From: Winogradskyella sp. | GTDB taxonomy: Bacteria; Bacteroidota; Bacteroidia; Flavobacteriales; Flavobacteriaceae | Length of the DNA: 64,000 nt | Assembly: GCA_002722255.1 (NCBI GenBank) | Contig: PBLD01000009.1 | Span: 55,003 to 119,002, forward strand | Direction: 5' to 3' | In this document: positions 47,336-55,324 of the stretch, one piece after another | Numbering within the stretch: the first letter of the stretch is position 1 | How the letters are laid out: each line of letters opens with the position of its first letter | Translations under genes and position numbers: made by a program | Notes under the pieces: model-generated | What the model saw: only the letters and a program-made list of their open reading frames with translations | Databases searched by the model: none | What the model was told of the DNA's origin: nothing

Positions 47336-48034
47336 TCAAAGCATTGCTTCATCTGCAAAACTAAAATAGGTATTCTCTGTTATAATTAAATGATCTAAAA
47401 CTTTTATATCTAAACTCTGGGCTGCTGTTTTTAATTTATATGTAACATCCTTATCAGCTTGGCTTGGCTTTAAAGTACCCGATGGATGGTTATGACAAAG
47501 TATTAAAGCTGTTGCGCCAACCTCTAGTGCAGACTTTAGCACCAAACGTACATCTACCAAGGTTCCTGTAATACCACCTTTACTCAACTGATTTTTCTGA
47601 ATAACTTTGTTAGAATTATTTAAATAAAGAATCCAAAATTCTTCATGAGGCAATTCGCCAATTATAGGTTGCATCAAATCAAAAACAGAACGGCTCGATG
47701 TTATTTTATCTAACTGCACTGCATCTTCTAATCGTCTTCTTCTACCCAACTCCATAGCCGCAGCAATGGTTATGGCTTTAGCTTCACCTATACCTTTAAA
47801 TTCCATCAATTGTTTAATCGATAATTTCCCTAAAGCATTTAGATTATTATCTACGCTGGCTAATATGCGCTTACACAAATCAACTGCACTTTCTTCTCTG
47901 CTTCCAGAACCGATGAGAATGGCAACTAACTCTGCATCAGAAAGCACAGACTTACCTTTGTCTCTTAATTTTTCTCTGGGCTGATCGTCTTGAGACCAGT
48001 TTTTTATGGAGAATGAACTTGAATTTTCCGACAT
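47336..48034 (-). CDS. radC: RadC-family JAB-domain protein
   Basis: 232 aa: an N-terminal helix-hairpin-helix ('LGKLSIKQLMEFKGIGEAKA', about 71-90) and a JAMM metalloprotease-like domain with the zinc motif 'LCHNHPSGTLKPSQAD' (about 179-194; H-x-H-x7-S-x2-D). Family members were named for DNA repair but their biochemical role is unproved. First gene of the minus-strand run radC-deacetylase-nucleotidase-secreted protein. Confidence 0.9.
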   Translation of the reverse strand: MSENSSSFSIKNWSQDDQPREKLRDKGKSVLSDAELVAILIGSGSREESAVDLCKRILASVDNNLNALGKLSIKQLMEFKGIGEAKAITIAAAMELGRRRRLEDAVQLDKITSSRSVFDLMQPIIGELPHEEFWILYLNNSNKVIQKNQLSKGGITGTLVDVRLVLKSALEVGATALILCHNHPSGTLKPSQADKDVTYKLKTAAQSLDIKVLDHLIITENTYFSFADEAML

Positions 48035-48095
48035 GCTCTAAAGATAAAAAATTGTAACTTGAAGCGTCTAAATTTTTCAATTAAAATCAATCAAA

Positions 48096-48539
48096 ATGAA
48101 ATCTATATTTGAAGAAAGCGCTTATAACGAAATTAAAGATCGACTTAAAAACCTAAATGAAAATGCTAAAGCGAATTGGGGAAAAATGAATGTTGGGCAA
48201 ATGGCATGGCATTGTCAAGGTCCTCTTAATATTATTTTAGAAAAAGAGGATTATGGCATGAAACCGAGTTGGATTGCCAAGGTGTTTTTCAAAAAATCAT
48301 TGTACAATGATAAACCTTGGAAAAAGGGATTACCAACAGCTAAATTTCTAAAAACCAAAGACACTAAAGACTTTAATACAGAAAAAGCAAAACTCGAAGC
48401 TTTATTAGACGAAACCTACTCTCATAAAGATAAGTCAGAGTGGAATCCTCATCCTGCATTTGGCTATTTTACAGCACAACAATGGGGACAAATGCAGTAC
48501 AAACATTTAGATCATCATTTAAAGCAGTTTGGTGTATAA
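48096..48539 (+). CDS. DUF1569 (DinB-like) domain protein
   Basis: 147-aa soluble protein. 'NWGKMNVGQMAWHCQGPLNI' (about 28-47) has the His at the place where DinB-like four-helix proteins bind metal, with a closing 'PHPAFGYFTAQQWGQMQYK' and 'HLDHHLKQFGV' supplying more His. No function is assigned to the family. Followed by a 77-base stem-loop repeat that fills the entire gap to the next gene. Confidence 0.75.
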   Translation: MKSIFEESAYNEIKDRLKNLNENAKANWGKMNVGQMAWHCQGPLNIILEKEDYGMKPSWIAKVFFKKSLYNDKPWKKGLPTAKFLKTKDTKDFNTEKAKLEALLDETYSHKDKSEWNPHPAFGYFTAQQWGQMQYKHLDHHLKQFGV

Positions 48540-48616
48540 TGACGCTGCCATCCTGAACTCGTTTCAGGATCTAATAAAAATCAAAAATGAGATGCTGAAA
48601 CAAGTTCAGCATGACA
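48540..48616. repeat. Stem-loop repeat of the ATCCTGAAnnnnnTTCAGGAT family
   Basis: Two hairpins, ATCCTGAA/TTCAGGAT (48550-48570) and ATGCTGAA/TTCAGCAT (48592-48612), are themselves arranged as a roughly 27-bp inverted repeat with TG-A-C ends. A second member lies at 56245-56321. The element begins right after one stop codon and ends four bases before the next start codon. Confidence 0.88.
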
Positions 48617-48620
48617 AAAC

Positions 48621-49211
48621 ATGAAATACCCTCCAAAGCACCACCAAGACTCAGATAGAAATCATATTATCGAAGTGATTAAAGCTTACCCTTTGGCAAC
48701 CATCATGTCGGTTGTAGATAATACACCTTTAGTAACCCATCTTCCTTTAATTTATGAAAACGGAAAACTAATTGGGCATATTGATATTTACAATCCGCAA
48801 ACCGAATTGTTAAAAAATAACAACGATATCACAGTGCTCTTTTATGGACCGCAATGCTACATTTCACCAAGTATATATTCCACCACACAATTGCCTACCT
48901 ACAATTACATTAGAGTACACCTCAAAGGAAAAGTAACTGAGATTGAAGACAAAAACGCCTTAAAACAGTCACTAATTACAATGACTGAGTTTTTAGAAAA
49001 TCCTAACCCAAAATACACGTTAGAACCAGATAATCCTCGCCTAGATGCTAATCTCAGTTACATCAAAATGTTTGAAATAGACATTACGCATTGGGAAGGA
49101 AAATTTAAACTCTCACAAGACAAAAAAAAGAGTGATATGCTAGCAGCTCGAGAAGAATTGATTAGAGCCAATCAAGAAAATATTCGTGAGTTTTTAGATA
49201 ACATATTTTAA
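48621..49211 (+). CDS. PaiB-like FMN-binding protein
   Basis: 196-aa split-barrel flavin-binding protein. The N-terminus 'MKYPPKHHQDSDRNHIIEVI' (typical m-Y-p-p--f), 'TPLVTHLPLIYENGKLIGHI' and 'FYGPQCYISPSIY' followed by a 'PTYNYIRVHLKG' motif match the PaiB family, originally described as a negative regulator of sporulation and protease genes in Bacillus. No DNA-binding domain is seen, so the term 'transcriptional regulator' is only historical; a role as FMN-dependent oxidoreductase is as likely. Confidence 0.85.
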   Translation: MKYPPKHHQDSDRNHIIEVIKAYPLATIMSVVDNTPLVTHLPLIYENGKLIGHIDIYNPQTELLKNNNDITVLFYGPQCYISPSIYSTTQLPTYNYIRVHLKGKVTEIEDKNALKQSLITMTEFLENPNPKYTLEPDNPRLDANLSYIKMFEIDITHWEGKFKLSQDKKKSDMLAAREELIRANQENIREFLDNIF

Positions 49212-49212
49212 T

Positions 49213-49854
49213 CTAATTCTCAATAGAATAAGAATCTAAACGCCTTATCACTTGTGGATTTTCCTGAGAAACAAAAGAAACTGTATCGTATATTAATCCA
49301 TAACCATCTGCATAATAAATATGGTCCATTCCTACGGCTTGTTCCCCATTTTCTAAAATAACGAAGCGTTGTGTATAACTACTATTAAAAGTACCTGCTT
49401 CCACAGTAATCTCATGACCTAAAGAAATAAGCCGTTCATAAACACTTCCCCATTCTGTCGAAAAAAGTAGCCTTGATGAAAAATCACTATTAGTATATTT
49501 TATTGTACCGTCATCATATACTAAATAACCCAAAGAGTCTCTTAACAATTCGAAGCGCTCTCCGTTTAGATTATATAAGGGAATACCGTCATCATTTCCA
49601 GAAGTAAAAATTCTGAATTTATAATATTCTTTAGAATTAATATTTTCTATACCAATAATACTTACAGAGTCCACTATACCTGTATCAACATATTCCTGAG
49701 TACTAAACTTAAACCTATAATTTTTATAAACCCATTGATTGCCTACAGTAAGGGCATAAAAATTAGAATTGTCGTTTTGTGAGTCGCCATCATCGTCAGA
49801 TGTACAAGAAGAAAATAAAGCAACAATAAGACAAGCATAGATAATACGTTTCAT
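49213..49854 (-). CDS. Lipoprotein of unknown function
   Basis: 213 aa with a lipoprotein signal (lipobox 'FSSC', Cys17) followed by an Asp/Asn-rich linker 'TSDDDGDSQNDNSN', typical of surface-exposed lipoproteins of Bacteroidota. The rest is beta-rich ('YALTVGNQWVYKNYRF', 'YAGYGL'-like end 'YYADGYGLIYDT'), resembling small repeat-like domains of uncharacterised envelope proteins. One base separates it from the convergent PaiB-like gene. No function assigned. Confidence 0.8.
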   Translation of the reverse strand: MKRIIYACLIVALFSSCTSDDDGDSQNDNSNFYALTVGNQWVYKNYRFKFSTQEYVDTGIVDSVSIIGIENINSKEYYKFRIFTSGNDDGIPLYNLNGERFELLRDSLGYLVYDDGTIKYTNSDFSSRLLFSTEWGSVYERLISLGHEITVEAGTFNSSYTQRFVILENGEQAVGMDHIYYADGYGLIYDTVSFVSQENPQVIRRLDSYSIEN

Positions 49855-50003
49855 AATTGATAAGATTGATTAATAAATTGAAACGTAATTTTACTTTATG
49901 GGTAAATTTGTTTAGTTGGTTTTAACTAAGAACGAAAGATGTTTTTATTTATTGCAAGGACAAACAAAACACCTATAACGCTTTAGAGAACGCTCAACTA
50001 ATG

Positions 50004-50011
50004 TATCTTTG
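50004..50011 (+). promoter_or_regulatory. -7 promoter element of the PLP enzyme gene
   Basis: TATCTTTG, exact TAnnTTTG, 23 bases before the ATG at 50035. The -33 element is unclear. Confidence 0.5.
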
Positions 50012-50034
50012 CAAGCCAAAAGAAAAAGGAATAA

Positions 50035-51879
50035 ATGAAAGATTTTCAAATGCTGAATTACATAAAAAATACTATAGAAAATATGCCTAGCGATTGGTTG
50101 AATTTAACCACACATCGTTTAGACATTTACAACGAAAAATTAGCAAAAACTCAATTTATAGCGCAATTTGAAAACCTTTACAAGTCTGAAGATTCTAGTA
50201 CCGAATCCTTAAACCAGTTACCAACGGCTTATGATTACATAAGACTTGGACATCCTTTATCCTCGGTTTTAGAATGGACCATTGCCAAACTAAATGGTTT
50301 AAACGCAGAAAATGTGATTAGTTTTTCTTCAGAAAGCATTCCGGTTTTAGCCGTATTACGCACCAATCTTTTAGAGCAAAGAGCCACACGGATTGTATAT
50401 ACTAACAATTTACCAAAAAGGCTAAATGTTGAACTTTTAAAATCTGTTTACAATTACAATTTTGAAATTCTGCAGGTTGAGGATATTAAAAATATTGAAG
50501 CTTTTGATGGTTCAACGATACTAATTTCTAAACATCAAACGGTTACTGCCAACCTTCAAAATGATGCTATTGATTTTTATGTTAATCTTTTTGAAGATTT
50601 AGGTAGTGTATTATTAATTTCAGATAAGGCAAAAACAAGTTTTATTTCAGATATTCAACATGTAAGACGTCGCGAGACTATTGCCATGACACCATCAAAT
50701 TGCTTGGTGGCTTTAAAAGCATATACTAATGAAACTACTTTTTCACCACAGCAGTTAAATACAGCTACTCACAAAGCCAAAGTAAAATCTATCATTAATG
50801 AAATTAACGCGACTTCTGGTGAAGCTTTAGTGGCTTCTAGCGGATTGTCTATCCAGTATGCCATTATGATGGGATTGATAGACAACGCTCAAAAAGAACA
50901 TACTGGCAAAGCCATAAAATTTGTAGTACCACCTAACTGTTATGGAGGCACCAACGACCAAGCCAGACGTGTTGCTGCTTGTCTAGATAATGTGGAAATT
51001 GTTGATTTACCAGTTGATGGTGACAACGATATGGTAAACAGTGTAGAAAAAGTATTGACACAGCTTGCTAAAGAAGATGCTATACCATACATCATTGCAG
51101 AAATACCAACAAATCCACGTGTAGAAGTTCCGGATTTAGAGCAACTTAATGCAGCATTAAGCAAAGTGCGCCAAACTCCAAATGGTACAACTGCCATTGC
51201 ACCTGTGTTTATTTTAGACCAAACATTTTGTCCTAACGTACAGTTTTTAGGTGATGACGGTATCCTTTCTAACATAAAAACCATTGCTTACGTTAGTGGC
51301 TCCAAGTTTCCTAGTGGTGGAAAATGTACTGCTGGTTACGCTGTAGCCAATGCAAAAGCTGAATATTTAATTCAACCGATAGCTAGGCATTTAGAACTTT
51401 GCGATAACGAAGCTACTGCTTTGCAATATCAAATTTTGGCTACCCAAATGCCATCGATGTTAACGCGTATTGCAGACGCTTATAAAAACACAAGAGCTTT
51501 TGTTAATTATATTCACGAGGTATTACCAGATGCTAAAATTAACTTTGTTTCAGAAGAACTTGCTGCTGAAGGCTTTACACCATCTGTTTTTTCGTTAGAC
51601 TTACCAACAAAAGGTAATACAGATGAAGAGCGCGAAACTTACAAACGTGCTTTAAATCTCAGATTAATTAATTTGATGATTACTGAAGTTCCTACCGAAA
51701 GTAAATACTGTGTAAGTTATGGCCAATTAAAAGGTTGTTATTGGACCATTCCTGCGACCTCAACACAAGGTACAACCAAGGAAGGAGACAAAGATTATAT
51801 TGCCAGAGTTGCGGTTTCACCAGACTTAGATTTAGAAAAGCATAAGGCTGTGTTTTTAGATTTTGTTGAAAGTTTGTAG
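50035..51879 (+). CDS. Cys/Met metabolism-type PLP-dependent enzyme with an N-terminal extension
   Basis: 614 aa, about 200 longer than cystathionine gamma-synthase-type enzymes. The C-terminal ~400 residues carry the family features: 'VASSGLSIQYAIMMGL' near 265, 'PPNCYGGTNDQARR' near 301, 'AEIPTNPRVEVPDLEQL' near 355, and the PLP lysine most likely Lys424 in 'VSGSKFPSGGK'. The N-terminal part also looks PLP-enzyme-like: 'YIRLGHPLSSVLEW' then 'ENVISFSSESIPVLAVL' recall the start of the same fold, but without a lysine site, suggesting a partial internal duplication. Substrate unknown; a cystathionine/methionine-type lyase or synthase is the best guess. Confidence 0.8.
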   Translation: MKDFQMLNYIKNTIENMPSDWLNLTTHRLDIYNEKLAKTQFIAQFENLYKSEDSSTESLNQLPTAYDYIRLGHPLSSVLEWTIAKLNGLNAENVISFSSESIPVLAVLRTNLLEQRATRIVYTNNLPKRLNVELLKSVYNYNFEILQVEDIKNIEAFDGSTILISKHQTVTANLQNDAIDFYVNLFEDLGSVLLISDKAKTSFISDIQHVRRRETIAMTPSNCLVALKAYTNETTFSPQQLNTATHKAKVKSIINEINATSGEALVASSGLSIQYAIMMGLIDNAQKEHTGKAIKFVVPPNCYGGTNDQARRVAACLDNVEIVDLPVDGDNDMVNSVEKVLTQLAKEDAIPYIIAEIPTNPRVEVPDLEQLNAALSKVRQTPNGTTAIAPVFILDQTFCPNVQFLGDDGILSNIKTIAYVSGSKFPSGGKCTAGYAVANAKAEYLIQPIARHLELCDNEATALQYQILATQMPSMLTRIADAYKNTRAFVNYIHEVLPDAKINFVSEELAAEGFTPSVFSLDLPTKGNTDEERETYKRALNLRLINLMITEVPTESKYCVSYGQLKGCYWTIPATSTQGTTKEGDKDYIARVAVSPDLDLEKHKAVFLDFVESL

Positions 51880-51923
51880 ATTTAATGCAGAATTAGGCAT
51901 GTAACATCACAGATTAAGTAAAA

Positions 51924-52247
51924 TTGAATAAACTAAACTATAGTGTTTCATTAAGAGAAAAAGGGTTATCTAAAAACGAAATAATCCAAGAAATGAAAGC
52001 TAATGGCTTTGATGAAACTGACATAGAGTTTTACTTAAAAAAATCTGATGAAATCTACATAAATCAACTATTAAACAACAAACCACCATCTAAACTCAAA
52101 ACAAAGTCTAACCGCATTTTTAAAACAGCTGTTCTCATAATTAGCTTACTGCTTTTAGTGGCAGTTTTTTATGGTTATGCCAGAATTGGACTAATAGGAC
52201 TCTTTATTTTTTGGAGTTTAGTTAAGTTTGGATCTTATAGAAGGTAA
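51924..52247 (+). CDS. Small membrane protein, TTG start
   Basis: 107 codons from a TTG at 51924; an in-frame stop lies nine bases upstream and the first ATG is 23 codons downstream. The soluble part ('SLREKGLSKNEIIQEMKANG', 'FDETDIEFYLKKSDEIYIN') is helical and could bind a partner or form a UBA-like bundle; the end has one or two membrane helices ('AVLIISLLLLVAVFYGYARI'). No family recognised. Real gene likely because codon use and order are protein-like, but the start is uncertain. Confidence 0.5.
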   Translation: MNKLNYSVSLREKGLSKNEIIQEMKANGFDETDIEFYLKKSDEIYINQLLNNKPPSKLKTKSNRIFKTAVLIISLLLLVAVFYGYARIGLIGLFIFWSLVKFGSYRR

Positions 52248-52258
52248 GGTTCCTAGCT

Positions 52259-52301
52259 AACTTTGAACAAGACTTTGACTTTATCAGAAATTTAGCCGAA
52301 C
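52259..52301. repeat. 43-bp direct repeat, left copy, upstream of the SIR2-like gene
   Basis: Matches 53569-53611 at 35 of 43 positions, same orientation. The pair brackets the SIR2-like gene. The left copy leads into an inverted repeat at 52295-52356. Confidence 0.6.
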
Positions 52302-52356
52302 TTCGCTATCGTCTGATATAAGTCATTTATATGGACTCATATCATTAAAGTTTGGC
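52295..52356. repeat. Imperfect inverted repeat before the SIR2-like gene
   Basis: GCCGAAC (52295-52301) opposes GTTTGGC (52350-52356), and inside them TGATATAAGTC (52314-52324) pairs with GACTCATATCA (52334-52344) over a 9-base loop. The layout recalls an integron attC site, but each outer box differs from the consensus at its central base and no integrase is present. Confidence 0.45.
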
Positions 52357-52372
52357 GTAATTAAGAGCAAAG

Positions 52373-53479
52373 ATGGATCAACCTACAGCTTACATATCAT
52401 ATAAGGATAAAAGAAAAACACTTTATGTATTTGGAGCTGGTGCGTCTATAGCCGACGGAGGACCATTACAAAGGGATTTACTTCCAGATATTTTGAGTGA
52501 AAAATACGATAATTCAGAATTAGCTACTCTTGTTAAAGATTTCATTTCAAATAACTTTGATATTGAAGATGGAAATTGCCCTTCTTTAGAATCTGTTTTT
52601 GGGTATTTAGATTACTTTATTTCGCAAAAAGAGAGTTTAGGTGGAGAATTTACAACCGCCAAATTATTATCTCTAAAAGAAGCTTTGATTAGACTCATTC
52701 ATCACTCAATAAGTGAATCAAATAAAAGTAAAGGAGTATATCGTAATTTTTGGGAAGCTGTAGATAAAAGTGATAAAAACATTTCAATCATTACAATGAA
52801 TTATGATACTCTATTAGATGAGTCATTTGATTTTCTTTACCCAAGTAAAGCACTGATAGATTATTGCATAAATTTCATGAATTATGATGATTATGACCAA
52901 ATAGACCCTTATAATTGGTGGATAAATCCTCGCGAACCTGTACCAATTTGGAATGAAGAAATTCCTTTCCCTATAAAGATTATCAAAATACATGGTTCTT
53001 TAAATTGGAAATATTGTAATTGTTGTAGTCAAGTGCTATTGACGCCATGGGACACTAAAATTGATGTTGATGCTCAAGGGTTCAAAGGGCGAATTCGAGC
53101 AAATTGTGAAAACCCAGAGGAAATAATATTTGACCTCAAATGCCCAATAGATGATAATCCATTTGATACTTTTATCGTACCACCTTCTCATATAAAAGAT
53201 TTGAATCATAACGCAATATCAAAGTTATTTGACGAAGCTTCTATAGAAATAAGAAAAGCCCAAAAAATAGTTTTTGTTGGATATTCATTTCCAGAAGCAG
53301 ATGTTCATATTAAAGCATTATTCAAAAAAAATTTAAACAAAGACACTATAATTGAAGTAGTTGACCCTTTTTTAAATAATAATATTGAAAGTAATTATAA
53401 AAGCCTTAATAAGAATACTGTTTTTATAAAAGATAGTTTTGAAAATTATATTGACAATAACATAAATATTCAAAAATAA
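52373..53479 (+). CDS. SIR2-like NAD-binding domain protein, candidate defence gene
   Basis: 368-aa soluble protein. Sir2-type Rossmann features: 'VFGAGAS' (19-25) for the NAD pyrophosphate, 'TMNYDTLLD' with Asn143 and Asp145, the catalytic-type His207 in 'IKIHGSLNW', and 'FVGYSFPEAD' (301-310) late in the fold. Cys215, 217, 218, 245 and 257 may form a zinc knuckle as in sirtuins. Related stand-alone SIR2 proteins act as NAD-consuming effectors in antiphage systems, while others are of unknown role. No partner gene (TIR, Argonaute, HerA) is adjacent. It sits in an accessory-looking stretch with repeats on both sides. Confidence 0.8.
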   Translation: MDQPTAYISYKDKRKTLYVFGAGASIADGGPLQRDLLPDILSEKYDNSELATLVKDFISNNFDIEDGNCPSLESVFGYLDYFISQKESLGGEFTTAKLLSLKEALIRLIHHSISESNKSKGVYRNFWEAVDKSDKNISIITMNYDTLLDESFDFLYPSKALIDYCINFMNYDDYDQIDPYNWWINPREPVPIWNEEIPFPIKIIKIHGSLNWKYCNCCSQVLLTPWDTKIDVDAQGFKGRIRANCENPEEIIFDLKCPIDDNPFDTFIVPPSHIKDLNHNAISKLFDEASIEIRKAQKIVFVGYSFPEADVHIKALFKKNLNKDTIIEVVDPFLNNNIESNYKSLNKNTVFIKDSFENYIDNNINIQK

Positions 53480-53568
53480 CTACGCCCAACAAAAGCTATA
53501 AGTAATTGCTTGTTCTCTACTACTTCTGAAAATCCACTAAAATCTAAACCACCAAACCAACTTTCAAC

Positions 53569-53611
53569 AAGATTTTGTCTTTTTCAAAAATTTAAACGAC
53601 CTTTTACAAAA
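53569..53611. repeat. 43-bp direct repeat, right copy
   Basis: Right partner of 52259-52301 (35/43 identical), ending 20 bases before the next gene. The 3' flank of the SIR2-like gene before it (53480-53568) has no reading frame and starts with a GCCCAAC heptamer just after the stop codon. Confidence 0.6.
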
Positions 53612-53630
53612 AATTGATTAATCGATACAG

Positions 53631-54413
53631 ATGAAAAAGAAATTTTCAATTCATGGTAGCTATCAAGTAAATGGCGGTGAAGAAAAAGAGTTTGAAATAG
53701 AATACAACAACCTTCCTGAAAACGAAGAAAACAACAACAGACTTCTGCAACTACTCAATCACCCTTGGCGATTGATAAAAGAGGGAGGAAAACTTGGTGT
53801 AAATGGTGTAAAACGCTTTTTTACTGTATTATTTCTTTTTGCCATATCTAATACCATTTTGTTTTTTTATGCTATAAAGCGGCTTTTCTCTACGGATTTT
53901 GAGTTCAGCAAACTTATGTTCGTTATTCTGGTTTTTATACTTGGTCTTGCCGTAACTATTTATGCCTCTTACAGAGCGTATCAGTACGTTATTATTGACA
54001 CCATGAGAGTTATTTATGAAAATCTATCATCGCTTTTTCACAAAATAAGCGAACTCATTATTGATAAAACCGAGCACGTATTTAAAGGTAAAGGCAAAGT
54101 GTCGGACAATCAGCTACAGAAAACCTTAGACTTTGGTAAAATGGTAAATTCCAGATACAAAAAAACACCAAAGTTTTTGCGAAAAGGTATCATCTTAATT
54201 CTAAGTAAAATTCCTTTTGCTGGTATGCTCATAGACTTAAAAGAAGAAATTACAAGTGGTAATAAAATGGAAGCCAGCTCGAAACTTTACAACAAAATGG
54301 ATGGCTTTATCTCTAACACCATATTTGGAAACAACAACACCAAATGGGTTTGGTGGTTATTACCTCTCAACATTTTGATTTTGTTGTTTTTAATTAAATC
54401 TAAGATTGGGTGA
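53631..54413 (+). CDS. Membrane protein of unknown function
   Basis: 260 aa. An N-terminal soluble segment ('FSIHGSYQVNGGEEKEFEIE') is followed by two membrane helices (about 62-83 and 94-118), a central amphipathic/helical region ('VIYENLSSLFHKISELIIDK', then a Lys-rich loop and 'KGIILILSKIPFAGMLIDL'), and a C-terminal helix 'WLLPLNILILLFLI'. No domain recognised. Could be an accessory envelope protein of the island; no evidence links it to the SIR2-like gene other than adjacency. Confidence 0.65.
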   Translation: MKKKFSIHGSYQVNGGEEKEFEIEYNNLPENEENNNRLLQLLNHPWRLIKEGGKLGVNGVKRFFTVLFLFAISNTILFFYAIKRLFSTDFEFSKLMFVILVFILGLAVTIYASYRAYQYVIIDTMRVIYENLSSLFHKISELIIDKTEHVFKGKGKVSDNQLQKTLDFGKMVNSRYKKTPKFLRKGIILILSKIPFAGMLIDLKEEITSGNKMEASSKLYNKMDGFISNTIFGNNNTKWVWWLLPLNILILLFLIKSKIG

Positions 54414-54497
54414 CACATGCTTAATTAGCTAAAGTTTTGGGTGAATCTAGCTAACTACTTATATGTATTAAAAACATGCCACTAATTTTTCAATCCA

Positions 54498-55115
54498 ATG
54501 AAAAAACTACTGCTATCATTAATAATTTTGACTTCAATTAACTGCAAAGGTCAATCAAACCCTGAACCTGATTTGGCACAACTAATTGAACGTGACCAAA
54601 GAGAATTAAATAGAATAACGGAAGAAGAAAAATCTAAAGGCTCAATTTTAGATTTAAATATTTTAGATTTAGAATTTGGCCAATCTAGTAAGACGGTTGA
54701 TTCGATTCTAAAACAAAAGTCTGATTTTGAATCCATAAACACGAGCACACATGAGTTTGAGAATTATGGTATAAATTGGAAATTCACCGACTTTGAGGTT
54801 CCAACTTTAATAAGAGTTAATCATCACAAAGACAAACTACATGAATTGGAATTAGTCTTTATCACAGATGAAAAAAATATTGAACTCGGATTTGAAAAAT
54901 TAATTGAGTTTTTAAGAAAAAAATATGGTAATGAACACTTAAAACTTTACTCAGTTCTTTCAAAAACAAAAGAAAATGGACCATTTACACATTATTGGAT
55001 TGAAAAAAACAGAAAAATAATGGCTTACAAAATGAAAGAGTACTGTTATTTAAGAATAACCGATTCGTCAATTAATCATGATATGTCGACAACTATATTT
55101 GGGAATAATAAATAA
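54498..55115 (+). CDS. Putative lipoprotein of unknown function
   Basis: 205 aa with a lipoprotein-type signal ('MKKLLLSLIILTSINCKG', Cys18). A charged helical segment follows ('LIERDQRELNRITEEEKSKG'), then 'ILDLEFGQSSKTVDSILKQK' and beta-rich parts ('FEKLIEFLRKKYGNE', 'YLRITDSS'). The 'LEFGQSsktVdsIL' pattern is seen in small periplasmic proteins of Bacteroidota, but no function is known. Confidence 0.7.
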   Translation: MKKLLLSLIILTSINCKGQSNPEPDLAQLIERDQRELNRITEEEKSKGSILDLNILDLEFGQSSKTVDSILKQKSDFESINTSTHEFENYGINWKFTDFEVPTLIRVNHHKDKLHELELVFITDEKNIELGFEKLIEFLRKKYGNEHLKLYSVLSKTKENGPFTHYWIEKNRKIMAYKMKEYCYLRITDSSINHDMSTTIFGNNK

Positions 55116-55324
55116 CTACAATTACTTACTCTAGTATTTTAGAACGAAAACATAACGACTTACTTTTCTATATCAAACCATAAACATAGGAGTTACCTAA
55201 ACTCTTAATTTCAATCTTCAACTGATTAAAATCATTATCATCGAGCCAACTTTCATTTATATTTGACTTAGTTGATAGTTTCAACGTCATTATAAGGTAA
55301 TATAAACTCTTAATTTAGAGTACT

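Noticed and set aside
50940-51284. 114-codon minus-strand frame opposite the PLP enzyme gene
   Set aside because: Shadow of the sense gene; no start signal, no recognisable protein features.
53480-53568. Full integron attC site after the SIR2-like gene
   Set aside because: GCCCAAC fits the inverse core, but no GTTRRRY core follows within the gap and there is no integrase.
53631-55115. Shared 'TIFGNN' near the C-termini of two neighbouring proteins as evidence of duplication
   Set aside because: Only six residues match and the rest of the two proteins is unrelated.
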